Assembly (NCBI RefSeq): GCF_014652275.1
Contig: NZ_BMYM01000003.1
Span: forward strand, 1-64,000
DNA from: Parahalioglobus pacificus
GTDB lineage: Bacteria; Pseudomonadota; Gammaproteobacteria; Pseudomonadales; Halieaceae
Direction of reading: 5' to 3'
DNA: 64,000 nucleotides
The notes beneath the pieces were generated by a model, which saw only the letters and a list, made by a program, of their open reading frames with translations, was not told the DNA's origin and did no database searches. The position numbers were made by a program, and so were the translations under genes. Positions 8,882 to 19,214 of this stretch are shown piece after piece. Within the stretch, counting starts at the first letter, position 1, and every line of letters begins with the position of its first letter.

Positions 8882-11458
8882 TCAAGCGGCCTCAAATATA
8901 GGCGCATCCTCCTCCAGATCGATTCGGATGGTCTGCCCTGGAGAAAACTCGCCCGCGAGAATCCTTTGCGCCAGCGGGTTCTCCAGTTCCTGCTGAATGG
9001 CTCGTTTCAGCGGCCTTGCACCGTACACCGGGTCAAAGCCCGCCTCCACCAGCTTATCCAGGAATGCCTCGGAGATATCCAGTGCCAACTCCCGCTCGGC
9101 GAGACGCGCTCGTAAATGCGACAGCTGTATCTCGGCAATGCCTCGAATCTGCGACTGCTCCAGCGGATGGAATACCACCGTCTCATCGATACGATTGATG
9201 AACTCGGGTCTGAAGTGGCTACCCACCACAGTCATTACCGCCGACTTCATGGCATCGTAGTCGCCACCCGATGCCATCTCCTGGATCAGATCCGACCCAA
9301 GATTGGATGTCATGACGATCACGGTATTGCGGAAGTCCACCGTTCTGCCCTGGCCGTCCGTCAGCCTGCCGTCTTCCAGCACCTGCAACAGGATGTTGAA
9401 GACATCGGGGTGGGCCTTCTCCACCTCATCCAGTAACAGCAAGGTGTAGGGACGACGACGCACTGCCTCAGTCAGGTAGCCGCCCTCCTCATAACCCACG
9501 TAACCGGGGGGCGCGCCAATCAGTCGCGCTACCGAATGCTTCTCCATAAATTCAGACATGTCGATGCGCACCATGGCCTGTTCACTGTCAAACAGAAACT
9601 CGGCCAAGGCCTTGCACAGCTCTGTTTTACCGACACCGGTCGGGCCGAGGAACAGAAACGAACCATTGGGGCGCGCAGGGTCAGACAAGCCTGCCCGTGA
9701 GCGCCTAACCGCATTGGATACCGCGACAACCGCCTCGTCCTGGCCGACGACACGTGCGTGCAGCGACTCTTCCATGCGCAACAGCTTCTCACGATCTCCC
9801 TCCAGCATTTTGCTAATAGGAATGCCGGTCCAGCGTGCGACGACTTCCGCCACCTCTTCCTCTGTGACCTTGTTTCGGAGCAGTGTGCGCTCCACGGTCT
9901 CAGCCTCGGCCGCCGCAGCCAACTGGTCTTCCAGGGCGGGTATCTGACCGTACTGAATCTCTGACATGCGCTCGAGATTGCTGTTGCGCCGCGCCAGTTC
10001 AAGCTCCTGCTTGGCCTGCTCAATCGCACTTTTGATTTCGGCACTGCCCTGTACCGCCGCTTTCTCTGCAGTCCAGACTTCGTCAAGATCCGCAAACTCG
10101 CGCTCTACTTCTTCGATCTGGGCATCGAGCAAACCCACCTGCTGCTGTGCAGACTCCGTGCTGTCCTTCTTCACAGCCTCGCGCTCAATCTTCAGCTGAA
10201 TCAGGCGTCGCTCCAGCTTATCCATCGCCTCAGGCTTGGAGTCAATTTCCATACGGATCCGGCTCGCGGCCTCATCGATCAGGTCAATGGCCTTATCCGG
10301 GAGCTGCCGATCCGTAATGTAGCGCTGCGACAACTTGGCAGCAGCAATGATCGCGCTGTCGGAAATGTCCACGCTGTGGTGCACCTCGTAGCGCTCCTTT
10401 AAGCCACGCAGGATCGCGATGGTGTCTTCTTCACTGGGCTCGTCCACCAACACTTTTTGGAAACGACGCTCTAGCGCAGCATCCTTCTCAACGTACTGCC
10501 GATACTCATCGAGGGTGGTAGCGCCCACGCAATGCAATTCACCGCGCGCCAGTGCAGGTTTAAGCATGTTACCGGCATCCATTGAGCCTTCGGCTTTACC
10601 GGCACCGACCATGGTGTGCAGTTCATCGATGAACAGAATGATCCGACCTTCCTGTTTGGACAGCTCGCTCAACACCGCCTTCAGGCGCTCCTCAAAATCG
10701 CCGCGGAACTTGGCACCTGCCAGCAGTGCACCCAGATCCAGAGAAAGAATGCGCTTGTCTTTCAGGCCTTCCGGCACTTCGCCATTGATAACGCGCTGAG
10801 CCAGACCCTCAATGATCGCCGTTTTACCGACACCGGGCTCACCGATGAGCACGGGGTTGTTCTTCGTACGGCGCTGCAGCACCTGGATGGTGCGACGGAT
10901 TTCGTCGTCGCGACCGATCACAGGATCCAGTTTGCCCTGCTCTGCGCGCTCGGTAAGATCGATGGTGTATTTGTCCAGGGCCTGCCGAGACTCCTCCGCC
11001 TCGGGGCTTGATACCGCCTCACCGCCACGAACATCGGCGATTGCAGCGCTCAGCGCTTCCGATGTCACTCCGTGCTGCTGGAGTAATGTAGCTTGCGAAC
11101 CCCTCGCTTCCAGCATGGCCAACAATACAAGCTCGCTGGAGATGTAGGCATCTCCCGCCTTCTGGGCGAGTTTGTCGGTCAGGTTGAGTATCTTTCCCAG
11201 TTCCTGGGAGACGTGGACATCGCCACCCGTGCCGCTCACGGTGGGCAGGGCGTCAACCGCCGTATCCACGGCGCTTACCAGACCCGTCAGGTTCGCACCC
11301 GCTTTTTGCAGCAAAGGGCGCGTTGCGCCGCCGGATTGCTCCAACAGGGCTTTTAACAGGTGTGCCGGCTCGATGAAATTGTGATCTCGACCCAGCGCCA
11401 ACGATTGTGCATCGGCCAGTGCCGCCTGCAGCTGGTTTGTCAGCTTATCCATTCGCAT
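8882..11458 (-). CDS. clpB: ClpB, AAA+ protein disaggregase
   Basis: This heat-shock disaggregase works with DnaK to pull proteins from aggregates. It has an N-terminal Clp domain, then a first AAA+ module (Walker [14 protein letters not shown] near residue 200). A long coiled-coil middle domain follows (about residues 400-525), then a second AAA+ module ([14 protein letters not shown] near 600). With the start at ATG 11458 (GGAGG eight bases upstream) the protein is 858 residues, essentially the E. coli length. Upstream in-frame starts at 11464 and 11479 sit on or before the ribosome-binding site. A sigma-32 promoter lies directly upstream. Confidence 0.98.
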   Translation of the reverse strand: MRMDKLTNQLQAALADAQSLALGRDHNFIEPAHLLKALLEQSGGATRPLLQKAGANLTGLVSAVDTAVDALPTVSGTGGDVHVSQELGKILNLTDKLAQKAGDAYISSELVLLAMLEARGSQATLLQQHGVTSEALSAAIADVRGGEAVSSPEAEESRQALDKYTIDLTERAEQGKLDPVIGRDDEIRRTIQVLQRRTKNNPVLIGEPGVGKTAIIEGLAQRVINGEVPEGLKDKRILSLDLGALLAGAKFRGDFEERLKAVLSELSKQEGRIILFIDELHTMVGAGKAEGSMDAGNMLKPALARGELHCVGATTLDEYRQYVEKDAALERRFQKVLVDEPSEEDTIAILRGLKERYEVHHSVDISDSAIIAAAKLSQRYITDRQLPDKAIDLIDEAASRIRMEIDSKPEAMDKLERRLIQLKIEREAVKKDSTESAQQQVGLLDAQIEEVEREFADLDEVWTAEKAAVQGSAEIKSAIEQAKQELELARRNSNLERMSEIQYGQIPALEDQLAAAAEAETVERTLLRNKVTEEEVAEVVARWTGIPISKMLEGDREKLLRMEESLHARVVGQDEAVVAVSNAVRRSRAGLSDPARPNGSFLFLGPTGVGKTELCKALAEFLFDSEQAMVRIDMSEFMEKHSVARLIGAPPGYVGYEEGGYLTEAVRRRPYTLLLLDEVEKAHPDVFNILLQVLEDGRLTDGQGRTVDFRNTVIVMTSNLGSDLIQEMASGGDYDAMKSAVMTVVGSHFRPEFINRIDETVVFHPLEQSQIRGIAEIQLSHLRARLAERELALDISEAFLDKLVEAGFDPVYGARPLKRAIQQELENPLAQRILAGEFSPGQTIRIDLEEDAPIFEAA

Positions 11459-11519
11459 GGTCATTTCCTCCGTTCGCAACCCGTTATAAGGCTGCGAGAA
11501 TCATGTTTTCTGACCCCAT

Positions 11520-11548
11520 AGATGGGGTCCGAATGCCCCTATTTCAAG
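11520..11548 (-). promoter_or_regulatory. Sigma-32 (RpoH) heat-shock promoter of clpB
   Basis: On the minus strand, CTTGAAA (11542-11548) is followed after 14 bases by CCCCATCT (11520-11527). This is a perfect match to the sigma-32 consensus. It lies between the pgeF stop and clpB, so clpB can be induced independently of the upstream genes, as in E. coli. Confidence 0.92.
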
Positions 11549-11593
11549 TAGGGGTAAACGACAGGATTTGCGCGCTTTAGAGATGCAAAAGAG

Positions 11594-12358
11594 TCAGCGC
11601 GGTGCGATGAGGATAGTTGATACCTGGCGCCCGGTAGTGCCAGAGCGGCGATGAGAAAAGAAACGCCTGTGATCGGAGAAGGTGTCGAAGTCTGCGCCAC
11701 CATAAATGTTCGAGATGCCCATGTCGCGCAGCTGCACAGTAGCGATGGCGGCAAGGTTGGCAAAGCTGTGGCCGTCTCCCCGACTGGATGGGCGAAACAA
11801 GGTCTCCGGGTCGCCGCCCGCATTGGAATGTAATGCTATCTCGCGGGCAAACGCCGCTTGCACCTCAAACCCCACCTCGTAACTTTGGGGCCCTATAGCC
11901 GGTCCCAGCCAGACTTGCACTTTGGCGGGTTCACACGGCAGTGCAGAGACAACATTGGGAAGCACACCGTCGGCCAGACCTCGCCAGCCCGCATGAGCGG
12001 CTGCCACTACCGAACCATCAACCGCGGCCAGCAACACGGGCAGGCAATCCGCGGTCATAATCGCCAGCGCAATGCCAGGCGTTGTGGTCCAGCAGGCATC
12101 GGCATTGGGCGCACCCCTACTGGGAGCATGAACAACGCTATTGCCATGGACCTGATTGAGCCATTGGATCTCAGTACCTTTGGGCAGTTGCTGGCTCAGC
12201 CTTCGGCGATTTTCCGCAACGGCCTCAACCGTATCGCCAACATGGGCGCCAAGATTCAGGCTCTCGTAGGGTGCCGCGCTGACACCGCCCACTCGCGTTG
12301 TGGATAAAGCGCAGACCCCCGGAATTGCGGGCCAGCATGGCTCAATACGCGGCAACAA
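11594..12358 (-). CDS. pgeF: PgeF (YfiH), purine nucleoside phosphorylase / peptidoglycan editing factor
   Basis: Member of the laccase-domain DUF152 family. Its enzymes act on purine nucleosides, and PgeF removes wrongly incorporated L-Ser from peptidoglycan precursors. The metal-binding and catalytic residues are visible in NQVHGNSV, TADCLPVLL and AHAGWRGL. The open frame extends to 12439 inside rluD, but family alignment begins near LLPRIEPCWP. I therefore place the start at a TTG (12358 or 12355) overlapping the rluD end, which gives about 254 residues. Translational coupling to rluD is likely. The start is uncertain, the identity is not. Confidence 0.9.
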   Translation of the reverse strand: MLPRIEPCWPAIPGVCALSTTRVGGVSAAPYESLNLGAHVGDTVEAVAENRRRLSQQLPKGTEIQWLNQVHGNSVVHAPSRGAPNADACWTTTPGIALAIMTADCLPVLLAAVDGSVVAAAHAGWRGLADGVLPNVVSALPCEPAKVQVWLGPAIGPQSYEVGFEVQAAFAREIALHSNAGGDPETLFRPSSRGDGHSFANLAAIATVQLRDMGISNIYGGADFDTFSDHRRFFSHRRSGTTGRQVSTILIAPR

Positions 12359-13307
12359 CCGGATCTTCCAGCTCAAGCACGGACAGCAGAGTTTGAATAT
12401 CAGCCGGCAGATCCGTTTCGAATTCCAGAATGTCGCCACTGGCGGGATGCTCGAGAATGAGGCGCTGGGCGTGCAGCGCCTGACGCGGAAAGCCGCGCAA
12501 GGCAGTGATTAGCTCTTCAGAGGCGCCGGCCGGAATTCTAGGGCGCCCTCCGTACAGCGGATCGCCAATCAAAGGGTAATGCTTGTGCGCCATATGCACG
12601 CGAATCTGGTGCGTACGTCCTGTTTCCAGGTTCACGCTGACTTGCGTGTGATGACCAAATCGACGTTCGACCCGGTAATGAGTCACCGCCGGCTTGCCGC
12701 CTATCGCCACAACACTCATTTTCTTACGCTGCTTGGGATGACGGCCAATGGGCGCATCTATGGTCGCACCGCCTGTCATTACACCAATGACAACCGCACA
12801 GTACTGGCGCTTGACCGTACGTTCCTGGAGCTGGGCCACCAGCGAGTGATGGGCCTGCAAGCTGCGCGCGGCCACCATCACGCCAGAGGTCTCTCGGTCC
12901 AGCCGATGAACGATGCCACCCCGGGGTAAGCTGGCCATTTCGGGGGCATGGTGCAGTAATGCGTTTACCAGAGTGCCGTCGGCATGACCCGCCGCCGGGT
13001 GCACCACCAAGCCGGCGGGCTTATTCAGAACGATGATGTCGGCATCCTCATAGAGAATATCCAGTTCGATCGCCTGACCCTCCCAGGAGACAACCTGCTC
13101 AACCTCGGCGCCAACAGTGATCACCTGCCCGGGGCGCACCTTATCCCGTGTTCGCGCCGCAGCGCCGTCCAACAGCAGCTCGCCGGACTTAATCCAGCCC
13201 TGTAAGCGAGACCGCGAGTAATCCGGGAACAGCCTCGCGGCCACCTGGTCCAGGCGCTCACCCTGCGCATCCAGGGGAATCTCAGCCGTAAGTTCAACCC
13301 GTTCCAT
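12342..13307 (-). CDS. rluD: RluD, 23S rRNA pseudouridine(1911/1915/1917) synthase
   Basis: Has an N-terminal S4 RNA-binding domain (about residues 15-75) and a C-terminal pseudouridine synthase domain of the RluA family; the catalytic Asp is in HRLDRETSG. It modifies helix 69 of 23S rRNA. I chose ATG 13307 (321 residues) because AGGA lies about 11 bases upstream; a TTG at 13316 is also in frame. It is divergent from bamD, with which it shares an 89-base intergenic region. RluC/RluA-like paralogues exist, but the length, S4 domain and neighbours (bamD, pgeF, clpB) favour RluD. Confidence 0.93.
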   Translation of the reverse strand: MERVELTAEIPLDAQGERLDQVAARLFPDYSRSRLQGWIKSGELLLDGAAARTRDKVRPGQVITVGAEVEQVVSWEGQAIELDILYEDADIIVLNKPAGLVVHPAAGHADGTLVNALLHHAPEMASLPRGGIVHRLDRETSGVMVAARSLQAHHSLVAQLQERTVKRQYCAVVIGVMTGGATIDAPIGRHPKQRKKMSVVAIGGKPAVTHYRVERRFGHHTQVSVNLETGRTHQIRVHMAHKHYPLIGDPLYGGRPRIPAGASEELITALRGFPRQALHAQRLILEHPASGDILEFETDLPADIQTLLSVLELEDPVVAAY

Positions 13308-13396
13308 GCTGCCCAATGTCCTGTTTTCGACGTGATCGGCCTGTGGTTAAATAGCGGCCCTGAACTGCCAATATTACCACGCTCAAGGCACCGAAC

Positions 13397-14281
13397 TTGT
13401 TGAATCTATTGAAGTATCCTCTGGCCGCATTGGCGCTGGCCCTCCTCACCGCCTGCTCGGGCAACGAGGAACTGCCCGATATCGCCGCCGATGCGGGCGA
13501 GCAGCAGATGTATCAGGAGGCCCAGCGGCACCTGAACAACCGTAATTTCGACCTCGCAGTCCGCGCTCTGCAGATGCTGGAGTCGCGCTACCCCTTCGGC
13601 AAGCATGCTGAGCAGGCGCAGCTGGAACTCATCTACGCGCACTATGGCGCTTACGAACACGAGGCAGCGGTGGAGGCGGCAGATCGCTTTATCCGCCTAC
13701 ATCCGCAGCATCCCAATGTGGACTATGCCTATTACATGAAGGGCTTGGCGGCTTACACTGGCAATGAAGATGTCTTTGCACGCTTCCTACCAACGGACAT
13801 TACCAAGCGCGATACCAGTAATGCCAAGGAGGCCTTTGCCGAGTTTGCGCAGTTGGTCTCACGCTTCCCCGACAGCCCCTACGCAGCCGATGCCAAATCA
13901 CGCATGGTGTATCTGCGAAATCTACTGGCTCGTCACGAGATCAACGTGGCCAACTACTACTTCCGTCGCGGTGCCTACCTGGCGGCGACCAACCGGGGTC
14001 GTTACGTGGTAGAGAACTTCCAGCGTACGCCGGCTGTAGCGGACGGCTTGGCGGTGATGGCTCAGGGTTATTTGATTCTGGGGATGAATGATCTTGCCAA
14101 CGATGCCATTGATACGCTGGCGATGAACTACCCTGACCACCCCGCATTGAACGAGCAAGGTGAGTTTGACACGGTGTATACCGCGGACGGTTTGCAGCGT
14201 TCCTGGGTCAACAAAGCCACCTTTGGCTTGTTCGATCCACCCCAACCCCCGCAGTTCGACACGCGGCCCATGAAGTTCTAA
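13397..14281 (+). CDS. bamD: BamD (ComL), outer membrane protein assembly lipoprotein
   Basis: Lipoprotein of 294 residues with signal peptide and lipobox LTAC (Cys about residue 20). TPR repeats follow, for example [19 protein letters not shown] and [18 protein letters not shown]. BamD is the essential partner of BamA in inserting beta-barrel proteins into the outer membrane. The start is TTG 13397, with only a weak AAGG upstream; this rare codon gives the expected short n-region before the lipobox. The C-terminus is longer than in E. coli (245 residues), as in other marine gammaproteobacteria. Confidence 0.95.
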   Translation: MLNLLKYPLAALALALLTACSGNEELPDIAADAGEQQMYQEAQRHLNNRNFDLAVRALQMLESRYPFGKHAEQAQLELIYAHYGAYEHEAAVEAADRFIRLHPQHPNVDYAYYMKGLAAYTGNEDVFARFLPTDITKRDTSNAKEAFAEFAQLVSRFPDSPYAADAKSRMVYLRNLLARHEINVANYYFRRGAYLAATNRGRYVVENFQRTPAVADGLAVMAQGYLILGMNDLANDAIDTLAMNYPDHPALNEQGEFDTVYTADGLQRSWVNKATFGLFDPPQPPQFDTRPMKF

Positions 14282-14286
14282 TTCGC

Positions 14287-14310
14287 TATGCCCCTCGACA
14301 CAGGGGCATA
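14287..14310. terminator. Hairpin between bamD and nadE
   Basis: A perfect 9-base-pair inverted repeat TATGCCCCT / AGGGGCATA with a 6-base loop lies between the convergent bamD and nadE stops. No T-run follows on either strand, so it is either a weak terminator or an mRNA-end hairpin. Confidence 0.5.
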
Positions 14311-14324
14311 TGATCATCAGGGGC

Positions 14325-15956
14325 TTAGTGCCCCATGCGCCAACCCGAGGTAATCGGGTAGCGCCTGTCACGACCAAACCCGCGCTGGGTAATGCGTACT
14401 CCTATCGGCGCCTGCCGGCGTTTATATTCATTGAGATCCACCAGACGTATCACGCGTTCAACTTGATCCCGCTGCAAGCCAGCGGCAATGATGGCCTCCG
14501 CACTCATATCCTGCTCAACATACATCTCCAAGATGCGGTCCAGCACGTCATAGGGCGGCAGCGAATCCTCATCCTTTTGGTCCGGCGCCAGCTCTGCCGA
14601 CGGGGGCCGCTCAATCACGCGCTCGGGGATGCAGGGACCGAGTGTGTTTCGGTAGCGGCACAGTGCGGTCACCAGGGTTTTGGGCACATCCTTGAGCACA
14701 TCGAAACCGCCGGCCATATCGCCGTACAGCGTAGAGTAGCCCACCGCCATTTCAGACTTGTTGCCGGTAGTCAGCACCAGTGAGCCCTTTTTGTTTGAAA
14801 TGGACATCAACAATACGCCGCGGCACCGCGCCTGCAGATTCTCCTCAGTTGTATCCGCCCCCATGCCTTCAAACTCGTCCGCCAGGCTGTCCATAAAGGC
14901 GTTGTATATCGGCTCTATGGGGATGACTTTGTGGGTGACGCCTTGGGTGTTGGACTGCTCCGCCGCATCATCGATGCTCATCTGCGAGGTGTAGCGGAAC
15001 GGCATCATCACCGCTTCCACGCGCTCCGGCCCCAAGGCCTCCACAGCAACCGCCAGGGTCAAGGCCGAATCAATGCCGCCCGATAATCCCAATACCACAC
15101 CATTAAAGCGGTTCTTGTTGACGTAGTCCCGAACGCCCAACACCAGAGCCTGCCAGACAGCCGCCAGGTCCTCGGGGTCTGCCATCGCGCCATTTCCGGT
15201 CAGCAACAAACCGCTGTCATTGCGCGCTACGCTTAGCCATTGGGTGGATTCCACAAAGTGGGGTGCGGTTGCTGCCACCTCACCGCTGGCTGTCACGGCG
15301 AAAGAACCGCCATCAAAAACCAGCTCGTCCTGACCGCCCACCTGATTCACATACACCACCGCACAGCCGGTCTCTTTGGCTCGCTGGATAACAGCAGCCT
15401 GCCTGTCCTGCGATTTCCCCCTGTGGAACGGGGACGCATTGAGATTCAGGAGCAGCTCTGCACCCGCATCTGCCGCCTGCTGGGCCGGCGAGGATTCCCA
15501 GATATCTTCGCAGATAGACAAGCCCACAGAGATGCCCTGAACGCTCAGCACGCAAGGCGAATCGCCCGCCGCGAAGTACCGTTTCTCATCAAAGACTTGA
15601 TAGTTAGGCAGCGCCTGTTTGTGATACTCGGCAACAATCTCTCCGCCGTGCATCACGCCCGCCGCATTGAAAAGCTGCCCCTGCGAACGCCTTGGGTAAC
15701 CGATAACCACCCAGGCGCCACCGGGAAGTTGTGCCAGCAGGTGGTTCAGGCTTTCTTCAACGCGCAAATCCACACTGGGCCTCAGCAGCAAGTCCTCAGG
15801 CGGATAACCACAGAGCGTAAGCTCCGGAAACACCACCACGCAATCGGGATGCGACTCAACCGCTGTATTCACAGCATCCAACACCCGGCGTGTATTGCCT
15901 TCAAAGTCGCCAACCAGCGTATTGATCTGGGCCATCAGAATTTGTAGCGAGGCCAT
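14325..15956 (-). CDS. nadE: Glutamine-dependent NAD+ synthetase
   Basis: Two-domain enzyme for the last step of NAD synthesis. The N-terminal nitrilase-type glutaminase domain has the Glu-Lys-Cys triad in VFPELTLCGYPPEDLL, YHKQALPNY and SICEDIWE. The C-terminal synthetase domain has the P-loop LGLSGGIDSAL. Ammonia made from glutamine is channelled to the adenylated substrate. The ATG at 15956 with AGGAAG upstream gives 543 residues, typical of the long form. The open frame to 16088 would overlap the pilS upstream region. It is divergent from pilS and convergent with bamD, and lies within an otherwise Pseudomonas-like block. Confidence 0.96.
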   Translation of the reverse strand: MASLQILMAQINTLVGDFEGNTRRVLDAVNTAVESHPDCVVVFPELTLCGYPPEDLLLRPSVDLRVEESLNHLLAQLPGGAWVVIGYPRRSQGQLFNAAGVMHGGEIVAEYHKQALPNYQVFDEKRYFAAGDSPCVLSVQGISVGLSICEDIWESSPAQQAADAGAELLLNLNASPFHRGKSQDRQAAVIQRAKETGCAVVYVNQVGGQDELVFDGGSFAVTASGEVAATAPHFVESTQWLSVARNDSGLLLTGNGAMADPEDLAAVWQALVLGVRDYVNKNRFNGVVLGLSGGIDSALTLAVAVEALGPERVEAVMMPFRYTSQMSIDDAAEQSNTQGVTHKVIPIEPIYNAFMDSLADEFEGMGADTTEENLQARCRGVLLMSISNKKGSLVLTTGNKSEMAVGYSTLYGDMAGGFDVLKDVPKTLVTALCRYRNTLGPCIPERVIERPPSAELAPDQKDEDSLPPYDVLDRILEMYVEQDMSAEAIIAAGLQRDQVERVIRLVDLNEYKRRQAPIGVRITQRGFGRDRRYPITSGWRMGH

Positions 15957-16093
15957 GGTGTGCACTTCCTGTTTCGGGGCCGGTATTTTCAGGCAAACGG
16001 CGCTGGAAGACCAGTGCAGTGCGCTTTGGCTGCGGCCCAGTCCTGCCGCTAACGCTGTTACACTGGAGCCTGATAATAGAGGCCGCACAAACA

Positions 16094-17722
16094 GTGACCC
16101 GACCCGCCATACTCAGTCCGCCCGCCGCGTCATCTTCTGCCAGCACGCAGAATGCAGGCCTCTTCAGGGTTTACGTGGGATATCGCTCGCTACTGTCCGT
16201 GGTGTTGCTGGTGATGTTGATCAGCCCCAATACCCGTCAGCTGGTGGGCATGCTGAACCCACAGCTGTACCTGGGAGTGGCCGTGGTTTACCTGGCCACC
16301 AGCATCGCCCTGATGGGCGCCCTGGCCACGCAGTGGCATAACAACCTGTCCCTGCTCTTCGCCATCTTCCTGGTCGACATTGCAGCAATCACACTGCTCT
16401 CGGATGCCAGTGGCGGCATGGTCAGTGGCCTCCCCGTTCTGCTCATCATTACAGTAGCGGCCAGCGCAGTACTCATACCTAAACGCACTATCGCCACCCT
16501 GATAGCCGCACTGAGTGTTTTGGCCATATTGGCCGACACCGTTCGCCTCATCTCCACTGGAACGCTTGGCATCAGCGCACTCTTTCCTGCGGGACTTCTG
16601 GGTGTACTGTTGTTCGGCGTGTCGCTGATGGTACAGATCATCGCCGTCAGGCTAGGCCGCGTGGAGGAGCTGGCGCGAAACCGGGCCGCTGACCTGTATA
16701 ACCTGCAGCGACTTAACGAGCAGATCGTGCAGCACATGCAAACCGGCATTCTCTTGGTAGGAAGCGACAGCAAGGTGCGGGTGATGAATAAATCTGCCAC
16801 TAATCTACTGGCACCGCAGCGCCCGCTAACTGTAGAGCAGGGCCGGCAGCTGGCGGAGTACAGCAGCGACCTGGCGTATCAATTCGAACACTGGCGTGAC
16901 ACTGGCCTACACCGCGCAAAACCCTTCAAGATCACTGATGACACACCGCCAGTGATCGCCCACTTCCGCCAGCTGCAGCCTTCCGCATCGGGCGAAGCAC
17001 TGGTCTTCGTAGAGGACTACACGCCAGTTACCCAATATGCACAGTCGCTGAAGCTCACATCATTAGGACGCCTGACGGCGAGCATCGCTCACGAGATCCG
17101 CAATCCATTGGGTGCGATCAGCCACGCTGCCCAGCTGCTGGACGAGTCACCAGAGCTGGCAGACGCGGATAGGCGCATGGTGAATATCGTTATGGAGAAC
17201 AGCGTCCGCGTTAACCAGATCGTAGAAAACGTCATGCAGATTTCCCGCCGTGAAGCGCCCAAGCCAGAGTATATTCAGCTCGGTGAGTGGCTACAGGGGT
17301 TTGTGGGCGACTATCTGGACACCCTGAACCGACCTGCCGAAGTCACCCTGATCTGCGACTACCAGGATTTGTTGGTAGAGTTCGATCCGGAGAACCTGCG
17401 CAGGGTGCTGGGCAACTTGTTAGACAATGCATTGCGACACAGCCAGCTGGCCACAGACAAAGAATCTGCACGCATTGAAGTCAACATGGACTTTGCCACC
17501 CACCAGTGCTGCATCGATGTGATTGATCAGGGTGCCGGCGTGTCAGCGGCCGACCAGGGGCGATTATTCGAGCCTTTCTTCACGACAGTGCAGGAAGGCA
17601 GTGGCATGGGCTTGTACCTGTGCAAGGAATTGTGTGAAATCAATAATGCAGCGCTGAGCTACCGCACAACGGAGGAGGGAGAAAGTTGTTTCCGTGTCGC
17701 CTTAAACCAACGCGCCCAGTAA
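16094..17722 (+). CDS. pilS: PilS, membrane sensor histidine kinase
   Basis: About six transmembrane helices (residues about 25-190) are followed by a linker/PAS-like region and a HisKA/HATPase core. The phosphorylated His is in SIAHEIRNPLGAI (about residue 333), with the N box GNLLDNALRHS, G1 DQGAGV and G2 GSGMGLYLCKEL. In Pseudomonas, PilS phosphorylates PilR to control pilA transcription with sigma-54 and monitors pilin in the membrane. The start is probably GTG 16094 (542 residues); its ribosome-binding site is weak and the frame is open to 16019. pilR follows 16 bases downstream. Confidence 0.93.
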   Translation: MTRPAILSPPAASSSASTQNAGLFRVYVGYRSLLSVVLLVMLISPNTRQLVGMLNPQLYLGVAVVYLATSIALMGALATQWHNNLSLLFAIFLVDIAAITLLSDASGGMVSGLPVLLIITVAASAVLIPKRTIATLIAALSVLAILADTVRLISTGTLGISALFPAGLLGVLLFGVSLMVQIIAVRLGRVEELARNRAADLYNLQRLNEQIVQHMQTGILLVGSDSKVRVMNKSATNLLAPQRPLTVEQGRQLAEYSSDLAYQFEHWRDTGLHRAKPFKITDDTPPVIAHFRQLQPSASGEALVFVEDYTPVTQYAQSLKLTSLGRLTASIAHEIRNPLGAISHAAQLLDESPELADADRRMVNIVMENSVRVNQIVENVMQISRREAPKPEYIQLGEWLQGFVGDYLDTLNRPAEVTLICDYQDLLVEFDPENLRRVLGNLLDNALRHSQLATDKESARIEVNMDFATHQCCIDVIDQGAGVSAADQGRLFEPFFTTVQEGSGMGLYLCKELCEINNAALSYRTTEEGESCFRVALNQRAQ

Positions 17723-17738
17723 CCGCCAGAGAACCCCT

Positions 17739-19118
17739 ATGAACGAACAGTCCGTCCTCATTGTCGACGACGAACCGGATATCCGCGAGCTGCTGCACAT
17801 CACGCTTTCGCGCATGGGTCTGGACACGCACGGCGCTGCCACACTGAACGAGGCACTGACACTGGTCGACGAGATCAAACCCGATCTCTGCCTGACAGAT
17901 ATGAAACTGCCCGATGGCAATGGCATCAGCCTGGTGGAGTACATCCAGGCGGAATACCCCAATATGCCCGTGGCGATGATCACAGCCCACGGCTCAGTAG
18001 AAACTGCCATCACCGCACTAAAGGCGGGCGCTTTTGATTTCATCAGCAAGCCCATTGAGCTTGGCGGTCTACGCAATCTGGTCAGCAGTGCGCTGCAACT
18101 CGAAAGTGGAGGCTCAGAACAGTATTCACCTGCCGAGCAGGACCTGATCGGTGAGGCCCCAGCCATCATGGAATTGCGCCGGCAGGTGTCGAAAGTTGCC
18201 CGCAGCCAAGCCCCGGTTCATATCCATGGCGAGTCTGGCTCAGGCAAGGAAGTCGTCGCGCGGTCGATTCATAACATGGGCCCCAGGGCATCGGGTTCTT
18301 TCATTGCAGTGAACTGTGGCGCCATTCCACCGGATCTGATGGAAAGCGAACTTTTTGGCCATAAACGCGGCAGTTTTACGGGAGCCAGCCACGACAAAAT
18401 CGGGCTGTTCCAAGCCGCGTCTGGCGGCACCCTGTTTCTCGATGAGGTTGCCGATCTGCCTCTCAACATGCAGGTAAAGCTGCTGCGGGCAATACAAGAA
18501 AAGGCTATTCGGCCGATAGGTGCTGCTGAAGAACAGAGCATCGATGTACGCCTGCTTAGCGCTACACATAAAGACCTTACACAGGAAGTTGAAGCAGGCC
18601 GCTTCCGGGACGACCTCTACTACCGCATTAACGTTATCGATCTACAGGTGCCCAGTCTAAGGGATAGAAAGAGTGACCTGCCACAGCTGGCGAGGCACAT
18701 ACTGTCGCGCATGGGTGACCATGGAAGCGCCGTGGACATTGAAGCCTCGGCACTGGAATCACTGCAAAATTATAACTTCCCTGGCAACGTGCGTGAGCTG
18801 GAGAACATGCTTGAGCGCGCTCACGCCTTGTCCGAAGGCGATACCATCACTGCACAGGATCTGCAGTTTACCAACGTTGCTCCGCGCTCACCCCATGCCC
18901 GGGAGCGAAAGAGTGATCGGGAAGTGATCACTGGGTCAGGGCCAGAACTTGAGGCCATTTACGGCCAGCTGGAAAGTTATCTGGAAGAAGTTGAGCGCAA
19001 CATACTGGCCGCTGCACTCGAGGACTGCGGCGGCAATCGCACACGTACCGCCGAGAAGCTCGGCATCAGCTTTCGCAGCTTTCGCTACCGCTTAAAGAAA
19101 CTGGGCCTAGGCGACTGA
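17739..19118 (+). CDS. pilR: PilR, sigma-54-dependent response regulator
   Basis: NtrC-type activator of 459 residues. The receiver domain carries the phospho-acceptor Asp54 (LCLTDMKLPDG). The AAA+ domain has Walker A GESGSGKEVVARS and a sigma-54 contact loop KRGSFTGAS (canonical GAFTGA altered to GSFTGA). A Fis-type helix-turn-helix ends the protein (RTRTAEKLGISFRSFRYRL). It is the partner of PilS, encoded immediately upstream in the same operon, and is expected to drive the major pilin gene, which is not in this window. Confidence 0.95.
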   Translation: MNEQSVLIVDDEPDIRELLHITLSRMGLDTHGAATLNEALTLVDEIKPDLCLTDMKLPDGNGISLVEYIQAEYPNMPVAMITAHGSVETAITALKAGAFDFISKPIELGGLRNLVSSALQLESGGSEQYSPAEQDLIGEAPAIMELRRQVSKVARSQAPVHIHGESGSGKEVVARSIHNMGPRASGSFIAVNCGAIPPDLMESELFGHKRGSFTGASHDKIGLFQAASGGTLFLDEVADLPLNMQVKLLRAIQEKAIRPIGAAEEQSIDVRLLSATHKDLTQEVEAGRFRDDLYYRINVIDLQVPSLRDRKSDLPQLARHILSRMGDHGSAVDIEASALESLQNYNFPGNVRELENMLERAHALSEGDTITAQDLQFTNVAPRSPHARERKSDREVITGSGPELEAIYGQLESYLEEVERNILAAALEDCGGNRTRTAEKLGISFRSFRYRLKKLGLGD

Positions 19119-19214
19119 TCCCCTCCGCCCACTTACAGGCATAAGCGCGCACGGCCCGAAGAATACCCTCAAACCACGCTATACCTGTGTCTCTTGTCAG
19201 ACGGAGTCAAGCGC

